From NCBI GenBank assembly GCA_036924835.1, contig JBAGRR010000001.1, forward strand, positions 4,603,001 through 4,667,000: a stretch of DNA of 64,000 nucleotides, given 5' to 3'. Both the position numbers and the translations under genes were made by a program. Below the pieces are notes generated by a model. It was not told where the DNA came from. It did not search any database and saw only the letters and a program-made list of their open reading frames with translations. Numbering within the stretch: the stretch's first letter is position 1; each line of letters begins with the position of its first letter. The DNA comes from Nitrobacteraceae bacterium AZCC 1564 (GTDB taxonomy: Bacteria; Pseudomonadota; Alphaproteobacteria; Rhizobiales; Xanthobacteraceae). This document shows, piece by piece, positions 8,937 to 18,400 of the stretch.

Positions 8937-9386
8937 ATGCGCGTTACGATGACTTTGGCGATTTTGCTCGGAACGCTGGCCTCGGCGATGGCCGACAGCG
9001 GTCCGCTCGTCGTGATTCCCGGACGGCCGGGCGTCCCCGTGATGATCAATGGCCGCGATGCGTCCTATGGCGTCGTCGAATACGAATGGGGTCTCGCGCA
9101 TCACTTCAAGCCGGCGACCATCGTCTATGGCGGTTGGGATGAGTACATCCCGCCGGAAGTTGGACATTATTATCCGAGCGCGGGCCGGACACCGGGTTAT
9201 GGCCGGCTGGAGATCGAGCCGCCCGCCAATCGCCGCCTGCCGCAGCCGGCTGAGAGCTATCACCGGTCGTGGTCGGCGCAATCGCCGCAGCCCGCGCAGC
9301 AGAATATTCCGTATGATCCGCCGCCGGTGATTGTCGCGCCGGAGATCCGTGGTCGTCCGGGCGGGTTTCAGCAGTTCCGAAATTAA
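8937..9386 (+). CDS. Exported hypothetical protein
   Basis: 149 residues with a clear signal peptide (MRVTMTLAILLGTLASAMAD, cleavage after AMA). The mature part begins SGPLVVIPGRPGVPVMINGR, then a Tyr/Trp-bearing segment (GVVEYEWG) and a Pro- and Gln-rich C-terminal half. It has no cysteines after the signal peptide. It is 40 bases upstream of another secreted protein gene on the same strand and may share its transcript. Proteins of this type occur in Bradyrhizobium relatives, but I know no function. Confidence 0.75.
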   Translation: MRVTMTLAILLGTLASAMADSGPLVVIPGRPGVPVMINGRDASYGVVEYEWGLAHHFKPATIVYGGWDEYIPPEVGHYYPSAGRTPGYGRLEIEPPANRRLPQPAESYHRSWSAQSPQPAQQNIPYDPPPVIVAPEIRGRPGGFQQFRN

Positions 9387-9426
9387 ACATCGCTGATCAA
9401 CAGCGAGTTTCAAACAGGAGAGTGTA

Positions 9427-10077
9427 ATGCGTCAGAAGATTGCGGGGTTGGTCGCAGGCGTGGTCCTGGCGGCGGGGGCCGCGCCCGTCCAGGCCTGTAC
9501 AGCGCTCGATCCGTGCGGCAGCTATGGCTATTACGCCTATGGCGCGGGATGCGGCAATGGTTGGGGGTGCGGCACCGGCTACGATTATGGAGCCGGATAT
9601 GATTACGATGGCTATGGCTACACCGTGCGTGAGCGTCTGCCGGATCCGACGGCGGGTTTTTCCTATCAGAGCCCGCAATACTACTACGTCAATCAGGGGC
9701 CGACCTACACCGGTCCGGGCAACTACGCTCCGTTCCCGACCTATCAGGAACGCGCAGTAAGCGGCTGGCCGGCTTACGATCGTCCTTATTATTACGGTTA
9801 CAACGGCGGACCTTACGCCAACGCAAGCCATCATTACTATAACGGTGCGCCGGGCGTCAGCGGACCCTTGGTCCGCACCTATCACTGGGGCCGCCGGCAT
9901 TACGCGCACCGCCACTATCGTCCGCATCGCGCGCCGAAGTCCTACTACGCGACGCGTTCCGGCGTCCGTTCCGGACATCCTGCACGGCGTGGCTATCCGC
10001 ACTTCAGGCAGGTGCCCGGCGACAGCCTGGCGCGCGGCGCGAACGTGCCGATGAAGCCGCACACTTACAAGTTCTGA
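9427..10077 (+). CDS. Secreted Gly/Tyr-rich protein
   Basis: 216 residues. An AGGAG ribosome binding site lies 8 bases before ATG 9427. The signal peptide (MRQKIAGLVAGVVLAAGAAP, ending VQA) is followed by a low-complexity mature part rich in Gly, Tyr and Asp (YDYGAGYDYDGYGY) and four early cysteines, then a basic His/Arg/Tyr-rich tail (YHWGRRHYAHRHYRPHRAPK). The composition suggests a surface or periplasmic structural protein; no domain is recognised. The stop codon sits inside the first unit of a 13-base tandem repeat. Confidence 0.78.
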   Translation: MRQKIAGLVAGVVLAAGAAPVQACTALDPCGSYGYYAYGAGCGNGWGCGTGYDYGAGYDYDGYGYTVRERLPDPTAGFSYQSPQYYYVNQGPTYTGPGNYAPFPTYQERAVSGWPAYDRPYYYGYNGGPYANASHHYYNGAPGVSGPLVRTYHWGRRHYAHRHYRPHRAPKSYYATRSGVRSGHPARRGYPHFRQVPGDSLARGANVPMKPHTYKF

Positions 10078-10119
10078 TTGCAAGTTCTGATTGCAAGTTC
10101 TGATCGCAAGTTCTGATCG
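10068..10119 (+). repeat. 13-base tandem repeat, four copies
   Basis: CAAGTTCTGATTG occurs twice, followed by two copies of CAAGTTCTGATCG, without gaps. The first copy includes the last codons and TGA stop of the secreted Tyr-rich protein, so the repeat grew across the end of the gene. Confidence 0.95.
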
Positions 10120-10139
10120 TCCGCGATCAACAAACGAAC

Positions 10140-10176
10140 AACGCCCGCTCGCAAGTCGAAGCGGGCGTTATCTTTT
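10140..10176 (+). terminator. Rho-independent terminator between convergent genes
   Basis: A 10-bp stem AACGCCCGCT / AGCGGGCGTT (10140-10149 with 10160-10169), a 10-base loop and ATCTTTT after it. It serves the rightward gene best; it may also help end rlmB from the other side. Confidence 0.8.
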
Positions 10177-10190
10177 GTGTCGAACGGAGA

Positions 10191-11030
10191 TTAGCTCATC
10201 AGGCCGAGGCGCGTGCTGCCGATGTAAAGCGCAAGCGCAGCGGCGTTCGAGACGTTGAGGCTCTTGATCGCGCCGGGCATGTCCATGCGCGCGACCACCT
10301 TACAGGTCTGACGCGTCAATTGGCGCAGGCCCTTGCCTTCGGCACCTAACACCAGCGCCAGCGGCGCCTGCAGTGCGACGGCTGCGAGATTTTCAGTGCC
10401 TTCGCTGTCGAGGCCCACAGTCATGAAGCCGAGGTCGTTCATTTCGTTCAGCGCGCGCGCCAGATTCTGCACGGTGACGATGGGAACCAATTCGAGCGCG
10501 CCGGAGGCGGACTTCGCCAGCACGCCGGTAGCTTCCGGGCTGTGTCGCGCCGTGGTGACGATCGCCTTCACGTCGAAGGCCGCGGCTGAACGCAAGATCG
10601 CGCCGACGTTGTGCGGATCGGTGATCTGATCGAGCATGAGCACGATGCCCTCGCGCGCGAGGGTGTCGAGGCCGGGCGAGGGCAGGGCGTCCGTCTCCGC
10701 CAGCAGGCCCTGATGGACGGCATCCGGGCTCAGGCGGCGGTCGATGTCGTTGGGCCGGACGATCTCAGGCGTCACGCGGGTATCGATGTTCTCTTCGGCG
10801 AGCCGCCGGGCGGCGTTCTCGGTGAGGAACAATTTCCGGATTCGGCGTGCCGGGTTCGCCAGCGCAGCCGTGACCGTGTGCCAGCCATAAAGAATGACCG
10901 GGCCATCGGGCTTGTCGTCGCGGTCGCGCGAGGCTGGCCGGCCGCCGGGGCCGCTGTTCTTGCCGCGGTCCCTGCCGCGGCCTTGCGGATTTGCGCCCCG
11001 AAAGCGCGGTTTTCGCGTGGAATCGCTCAT
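10191..11030 (-). CDS. rlmB: 23S rRNA (guanosine-2'-O-)-methyltransferase RlmB, SpoU/TrmH family
   Basis: 279 residues. After a basic, disordered N-terminus (1-42) comes the substrate-binding domain (VILYGWHTVTAALANPARRI, then residues to about 120), then the SPOUT methyltransferase domain with its three motifs: LDQITDPHNVGAILRSAAAF (133-152), LVLGAEGKGLR (227-237) and IKSLNVSNAAALALY (255-269). This is the RlmB arrangement; the enzyme methylates G2251 of 23S rRNA in Escherichia coli. Other TrmH-family sites cannot be fully excluded. The gene diverges from tRNA-Tyr. Confidence 0.92.
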   Translation of the reverse strand: MSDSTRKPRFRGANPQGRGRDRGKNSGPGGRPASRDRDDKPDGPVILYGWHTVTAALANPARRIRKLFLTENAARRLAEENIDTRVTPEIVRPNDIDRRLSPDAVHQGLLAETDALPSPGLDTLAREGIVLMLDQITDPHNVGAILRSAAAFDVKAIVTTARHSPEATGVLAKSASGALELVPIVTVQNLARALNEMNDLGFMTVGLDSEGTENLAAVALQAPLALVLGAEGKGLRQLTRQTCKVVARMDMPGAIKSLNVSNAAALALYIGSTRLGLMS

Positions 11031-11247
11031 GCCGCGCTTGTCTCACGCGCCTGGAATAATGGCAATTTCCGGCTTGGAGCCGGGCGTGAAAATGCCGTCA
11101 TAATTGTCCTCGCCTTGGTTGACTTTACCCCACCGCTTCGCCCATAAACGCGCCAACCGGGTGCCCGACTTCGGGCTCGCTTTTTACCGTCATCCATGGC
11201 CGTCCAGCCGCCCTGTTCGGGTGCGTGACGGGCCGACGACGTTAAGC

Positions 11248-11333
11248 GGGGGAGTGTCCCGAGTGGCAAAGGGAGCTGACTGTAAATCAGCCGCCGTATG
11301 GCTTCGAAGGTTCGAGTCCTTCTTCCCCCACCA
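11248..11333 (+). tRNA. tRNA-Tyr (anticodon GTA)
   Basis: The acceptor strand GGGGGAG (11248-11254) pairs with TTCCCCC (11323-11329), then discriminator A and CCA (11331-11333). The anticodon stem-loop CTGACTGTAAATCAG carries GTA. A long variable arm, typical of class II tRNA-Tyr in bacteria, precedes the T arm GAAGGTTCGAGTCCTTC. Confidence 0.95.
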
Positions 11334-11340
11334 TCTTGAA

Positions 11341-11376
11341 AACGCTCGCGGAATTGAATTTCCGCGGGCGTTTTTT
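11341..11376 (+). terminator. Rho-independent terminator of tRNA-Tyr
   Basis: A 13-bp stem (11341-11353 with 11360-11372, one G-T pair), a 6-base loop TTGAAT, and six T at 11371-11376. Confidence 0.92.
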
Positions 11377-11471
11377 ATTGCTCGCGTCTGACATCATCTG
11401 ATCCAGGAACAGTTGCCCATCCGATCCGTTGCCAACTTGGTACTAACGGAGATGGGGCCACAAGGATTGTC

Positions 11472-11733
11472 ATGAAGATCGCAGCAGCAGCTCTCGCGCT
11501 CACGCTCGCGTGGATGGCGCATGCTTTCGCCGATGAGCTTGGCCCTGACTGGATGCCGCGCGACCAGGTTCGGCAAAAATCTGTTGGAAGCGGGTTACAG
11601 CAAAATCACCCAACTCGAAGCCGACGATGGCCATTGGGAAGGCGAGGGTGTGAAGGGCGGCAAGCGGGTGGAATTTCACCTCGATCCCAACTCGGGCGCC
11701 ATTCTCGTTGAAAAGCCGAAGCGTGCGAAGTAG
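11472..11733 (+). pseudogene. PepSY-domain exported protein, broken by a frameshift
   Basis: The first frame gives a signal peptide and mature start (MKIAAAALALTLAWMAHAFA, then DELGPDWMPRDQVRQ). The second half of a PepSY domain continues in the +1 frame (NLLEAGYSKITQLEADDGHW, then EGEGVKGGKRVEFHLDPNSG). Deleting one A from the five-A run at 11575-11579 restores a single 86-residue reading frame ending VEKPKRAK. PepSY proteins of this size are small periplasmic proteins, often described as peptidase-inhibitor-like. The break could be a true inactivating insertion or a homopolymer sequencing error. Confidence 0.75.
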
Positions 11734-12495
11734 CGAGGCGGTTCGAGCCGAACACGCTTTCAATGTATAATGTCTTATGAGTGGAGATACTCATTCTCGG
11801 CGGCACCGATGCAGTGCCTTGAGCCGGTGCAGAACGGACTCCCTCTTCTTTCGCCGGCGTCTTCAGCAAGTCTCGCACTGCGGAATTTGAAGCAGTGCTG
11901 CCGCGCAATCTGGTGTGGCGGTTCAGAAGTTCGCTCTATCTTCCTCGCGAGTCCTTCCGGCGAACTTTTGAACCTAAACCACAGTGTCCGCTCGAATCCA
12001 AAGTTCGCTACGGAGCGCACTGCCCATGAGGGCGAACTTTGGATTCGGGACACTGGTTGAGTTGTGAACGGGACATTCGCGTCCGGCAACCACCTGTTCA
12101 ACATGGTTAACAATTCGTCACCAAGTTGTAATGCGCGGCCTCTATATCGTGGAACCAAGCGACGGATGTGCGTCTCAACAGGCGCCCGTGCGTTTTAGGG
12201 GGCGCGCCTGCGCCATTGATTGAAAGCTGTTCGGCTATCTTCATCCCGGATGTGTCGGGTGAGATATCTGACTGGAGTTTGACGACGATGATGACGACGG
12301 CGGATCCGTTTTCTCACCGACACCATACGATGCAATCTGAAACCGTGCCGGGCACGCCGCCGGTTCATTCAATTCACTAATCTGCGGATTTCTCGTTGCC
12401 CGGCTGTTTGATCGGGCAGCGCCTCACCACAGCAACGCTCATCGCTTCACTTTTGAAGCCACCCTTTTGCACGCCTGATTTTCTGGAGAATTTCC
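11734..12495. other. Intergenic region before the first adhesin
   Basis: It contains the inverted composite repeat 11911-12055 and about 440 bases of leader to the large exoprotein. A TATAAT is present near 11765. I see no convincing gene; short open frames here have no coding signs. Confidence 0.5.
11911..12055 (-). repeat. Composite B-A palindromic repeat, inverted
   Basis: Type B (11911-11986) and type A (11983-12055), both in reverse orientation, join with almost no spacer. The terminal CTAG has changed to CAGTG/CACTGG, showing decay at the ends. Arms AAGTTCGCT / GGCGAACTTT remain clear. Confidence 0.85.
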
Positions 12496-15400
12496 ATGGC
12501 CAACACCAATCTCACCGCCGGGTCGATTGCATTCACCGGCTACAACGGCAGCGGCAACGACAATCTTTCTTTTGTCGTCTTGACCGACATCGCGAGCGGT
12601 ACGGTCATCAATTTTACTGACAATGATTGGAATGGATCGAAGTTTGCGTCCGGCAGCGATGCTGAAAGCATCTTCAGTTGGACCGCAACGAGCGACGTTG
12701 CCGCTGGCACCGTCATTGACATCAACAATCTTAAAGATCCGACTCCCGGACCATCGACGAATGTGGGCTCGGTCACATGGGTCAACACGAGCAATACTGG
12801 TCTTAAGGATACGAATGAGACTGTTTATGCCTACGTCGGCTCTGCGTCTTCGCCGACCTTTCTTGCAGCAATTGCGAACAACGGCTTTTCAAAGAATGGC
12901 GTTCTGACCAACACCGGTCTCGAGATTGGCACAACCGCTATTGATATTAGTGGTAGCGGCGCGACCGCCAAGTCGGGCTACAATGGTGCGCGCAGCGGTG
13001 AGGCAAATTTCGCCGACTATCTGAACGACATCAATAATAAGGCGAACTGGATTACAACCGCCTCCGTTCCGTTCAACACGGCGCAATTTACCGTCGCGGC
13101 GCCTGCAGCCCAGACCATTTCGTTCTCGCCGTCGAATGTTTCCGTGAATGAAGGCGACAACGGCACGAAGGCTCTCACCTTCACTGTCACGCGCAGTGGT
13201 GATACGACAGGCGCGATCTCGTTCTCCGGCAGCTTCGACAAGGGCTCAACGAACGCCGCCGATTTCGGCGGTACGCTGCCGGCTTCGACGTTCTCCGGCA
13301 CCATCGCAGCGGGCGCGACCTCGGCCACCATCACCATCACGATCTCTGGCGACGCGACGCCTGAGCAGTCCGAATCCTTCACGTTGACGCTCACGTCCGC
13401 CAGCAATCCGAGCGCAACCGTGACGATCGGTACTGCATCCGCCACCGGCACGATCGCGAATGACGACGGTGGCACCGTTGTGTCCAGCAACACGTCGTCG
13501 TTCATAATTGCGAATAATGACCATGTCACGATCCTAAGCAACGTGACCGTATCCGGTTCGACCGCTGTCACATGGACCGGCGGCGGCACAGCGCCGGGGG
13601 CCATTCTCGACAATTTCGGCACCATCTCGGGAAGCACCCGCGGGATTTCCACCAGCGGCTCCAGCGGCGGAAATCTGACGATCGACAACGAAGCCGGCGC
13701 GACCATTCAGGCCACCAAGGATGCCATCAAGATTTCGAATCTTGGAGGAAGCGCCGTTGGAACGCTGACGATCATCAACGACGGAACGATCAAGTCGACC
13801 GGTACAGGCGACAACGCCGGCCAGGCGCTCGACCTCGACGATGTCTCGTCCTCCAACGCTCACACGATCATCACCAATAATGCGTCGGGTGTGATTCAGG
13901 CGGCCGATGCCGATGCCATCCGCGGTGGTACCAACGCTACGATCAACAACTATGGTCAGATTATCAGCCACAACGGCAGCAGCGCTTCGGACGGCAATGA
14001 CGCCATCGATTTCCAGGCGCGATCGGGCGGCGTCGTAAACAATTATGAGGGTGGTTTGATTGATGGCGCGCGCCACGGCATCACCGGTGACGCACCGATC
14101 ACGGTCAACAACAATGGCACGATCACCGGAGAAAACGGCTCCGGCATCAACCTGGATTCGGCCGCAGACACCACCACTGTTGTCATTAACTCCGCGAAGG
14201 GAACGATTGTTGGCCATGCCGTGGCGGGGGGCGATGCCGATGGCGTCGATGTCGACGGCCTGGTGAACATCGACAATTTCGGAACCATTAAGGCGGTTGG
14301 GTTGACCACTGACGGTCTGAACGAGGCCCTCGCAATCGGCGGCGGCACGGTCCACAACGAAGCAGGTGGTCTGATCGTCAGCGACCAGCGTGCCATTACT
14401 GTCGACAACAGCGACGACGGTAATGCCTTTGGCGCAACGACCATTGTCAACGAAGGTACGATTCAGGGCGGCAACGGCGAGGCGATTTCGATCACCGGCA
14501 CTTTCGGTGATACGATCACCAACAAGGGCACGATCATCGGTGGCGTGTTCACCGACGGCGGCAACGATACGTTCAATGCCTACACCGGCTCTACAACCTC
14601 TGGCCTGATCGATCTCGGCGACGGCAACGACACCGTGCACTTGGGTGGTGCGGGTGCCGGTGCATTCGGCAAGACTGCCAATGTCGAGACGCTGGATGTT
14701 GACGCTGGCTTGTGGACGGTGGACGGCACCGGCAACTACGACGCGATCAACATCGCGCAGGGTGCAATCCTCACCAGCCAGATTTCGGTCGAGCACGGCA
14801 TGGCCATCACGGTGGCCGGCTCACTGACCGTTGCGGATGACCGCGCCATCAACGGTGAGCTCGATGACGGTTCGACTTTGACCGTCGATGTGCAGCAAGG
14901 CGGCCTCATCACCGCCGGTGACGATGCGATCCGGATCAAGGGCAACTTCGCGAACGGCACCGTTGCCATCACCAATGCCGGCACCATCGCGGCCACCGGC
15001 GGCCAGGCCATCGACCTGACCGACGTGACCGCGACGAGCACCGCGATCAGCATCACCAACAGCGGCACGATCACGGCGAGCGACGCCGACGCGGTTCGCG
15101 GCGGCGGCAACACCACCATCGACAACACCGGTGTCATCACGTCGGTCTCCACCGGGGATGACCTCAACGACGCCATCGACTTCCAAGATGACGGCGACGG
15201 CACGGTCCGCAACCACGCCGGCGGCAGCATCATCGGCGCCCACCACGGCATCACCGGGGCGCAGGGCATCACCGTCATCAACGACGCGGGCGCCACGATC
15301 ATTGGCCAGAGCGGCAGCGCGGTGAACATCGACAACGCCGACGGTGAGGCGAACAAGGTGACCGTGACCAACCACGGCACCCTGCTCGGCATGGCCAATG

Positions 15401-18400
15401 CGAGCCAAGACGACAGCGACGGCGATGCGGTCGATGTCGACGGCCTGCTGCAGCTGGACAACTACGGCCAGATCCGCGGTCTGGGCGCCACCGGCACCCA
15501 CGACGGCGGTGCCAACGTCTCGGAAGGCGTGGCGGCCGGTGGCGGCGCCATCAACAACTATGCCGGTGCGACGATCTACGGCTACGGCCGTGCGATCCAG
15601 ATCGACGACTCCACCAACGGCGGGGCGCTGGCTGCGACCACGATCTATAATGAAGGCACCATCCAGGGAGACGGCCACGGTCCGGAGAACTTCGAGCCGG
15701 GTTCGGATGCCGGCATCACCCTCGACGGCCGCGAGGCGATCAACATCCTCGGCACCTTCGCCGACCGCATCACCAACACGGCCACGGGCCAGATCATCGG
15801 CGGCATCTTCACTGATGGCGGCAACGATAGCATCAACAATGATGGCACCATCACCGCGCTCAATGGCAATGCCGTCTCGATGGGCGATGGCGACGACTTC
15901 CTGCGCGTTGGCGGCACCATCACCGGCAATGTTGACATGGGGGCCGGCAACGATGAAGTGATCACCACTTCCACCGGTCATATTCTCGGGATGGCTTCCT
16001 TCGGCGAGGGTAACGATAAGCTCAACAACTCCGGTGAGATCAAGGCCGGTGCTGGCGCCGTGGCCATCGACATGGGCGCGGGCGATGACTGGATCAACTT
16101 GTATCTCGGCACCACGGTGCAGGGCACGATCGCGCTCGGAGCCGGCAACGACTTCGTGGCCTCGACGGCGAATGGGGGCTTTGTCATCGATGCCGGCGAT
16201 GGTGACGACCAGATCTACATGTCGTCGTCGGTTGTTGGTGGCGACGATGTCATCACCGGCGGTGCCGGTAACGACACGATCTACGGCGGCCTTGGCAACG
16301 ACAAGCTCGACGGCGGCGAAGGCAACGATACGCTGAGCGGCGAGGACGGCAATGACATCCTCGATGGCGGCGACGGCGACGACACGCTGATCGCAGGAGC
16401 CGGCGATACGGTTCTCGGCGGCGCGGGCAACGACGTGATCAATGTGACCACCGAGAAGGGCAGCCCGGCTTCGATCAACGGCGGCGACGGTATCGACACG
16501 GTCAATCTGCAGGGCACCGGCACCGGCGCTTTTGGAACCACGACCAACGTTGAAAACCTCAAGGTCCAGAGTGGCACTTGGACGATTGCGGGAAGCCAGA
16601 ATTACAAGGCCATCGACGTTGCCGGTGGCGCCATGATCGCCGCCACGGTGACCCTGGTTGCCGGCGAGACCCTGACGGTCGAGCAGGGCGGTACGGTTCA
16701 GGGGGCGAAGAACGCGATTGTCGTCAGCGGCGGAACGACGGCGACCACCGTCACCAATGACGGCACCATCAATGTGACCGCGACGCCCGGTACCAAAGCT
16801 GATGCGATTTCAATCAGCAGCGGCACGGTGACCATCCACAACACTGCGCACGGCGTGATTGAAGGGGCGCGTCATGCCATCACCGGTCCGGGCGCCATTA
16901 CCGTCATTAACGATGCGGGTGGCCTGATCGTCGGCCATAACGGCTCGGCGGTGAACATGGATAACGACGCTGATCCAGCCCATGCGGCCAACATCACCAA
17001 CTACGGCACGATGCTAGGCGACTCGGCCAACATCAGCGACAGCGACGGCGATGCCATTGATGTCGACGGACTGGCCAATATTAACAATTACGGCTCGATC
17101 CGCGGGGAAGGCCATAACGGCTATCATGACGGCGAGGCCAACGTCTCCGAAGGCATCGCGATCGGCGGCGGTGTGATCAACAACTACGCCGGTGGCATGA
17201 TCTATGGTTACGGCCGCGCCATCGAGATCGACAACAGCAGCAATGGAGATGCCCTGGGGGCAACCACCATCACCAATGAAGGCACCATCCAGGGTGACGG
17301 CAATGGCCCGACCGGTGTCTCGGCTGCAGACGCGGCGGCGATGCAGGCGAGGATCGATGGCCGCGAGGCGATCGATATCCTCGGTACCTTCGCTGACACC
17401 ATTACCAACAAGGGCGCCATCATCGGCGGTGTCTTCACCGATGGCGGCAATGACAAGCTGACCAACAGCGGCACGATGACGGCGCTGAAGGACATGGCCA
17501 TCGACATGGGCGCTGGCGACGACTCGGTAACGAACCAGGGCACTGGAACGATCACTGGTAGCGTCGCCATGGGCGAGGGCAATGATAGCCTCAGCAATGA
17601 CGGCACAATCACCGTGACCCACGGTAACGCCGTGTCGATGGGTGACGGCGATGACTTCATGGTCACCCGCAACATCATCACTGGCAATGTGGACATGGGT
17701 GCCGGCAACGATGAGCTGATTACCACTGCCCAAAACCACATCTTCGGGACAGTCTCCTTCGGCGACGGCAACGACAAGTTCAACAGCTCCGGGGAGGTCA
17801 AGGCCGGCAGTGCCGATGCGGTGGCCATCGACATGGGCGCGGGTGACGACTGGATCAACCTGTATCTGGGCACGACGGTGCAGGGCACGATCCAGCTCGG
17901 GACCGGCAACGATTTCTTGGCCTCGACCGCAGGTGGTGGCTATGTCGTTGATGGTGGCGATGGTGACGACCAGATCTACATGTCAGGGTCGACTGTTGGC
18001 GGCGACGATGTCATCACCGGCGGTGCCGGCAACGACACGCTCGATGGTGGTATGGGCAACGACAAGGTCGATGGCGGCGACGGTAACGATACGCTGTTCG
18101 GCGGCGACGACAACGACACGCTGATCGGCGGAACGGGATCGGATCTCTACTACTACTGGTCCGGAGACGGCAACGACACCATCGTGGAAGGTGCCGGCAA
18201 CGCGGGTGACTTCGATACGCTGAGTCTCGGCGACTTCAATATTAGCGACGTGACGCTGGCGCGGAACGGCGATGACCTCGAAATCACCATGAAGGATGGC
18301 AGCAAGATTGTCGTATCTGATCAGTTCGCCGATGGCGGTGTCGAAAACATCGTGCTCAAGGATGGTCAGATTGATCGTGACGGCATCGTCGATGCGACCA

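Noticed and set aside
12168-12380. 70-codon open frame before the beta-helix exoprotein
   Set aside because: No ribosome binding site, composition unlike a protein; more likely leader DNA.
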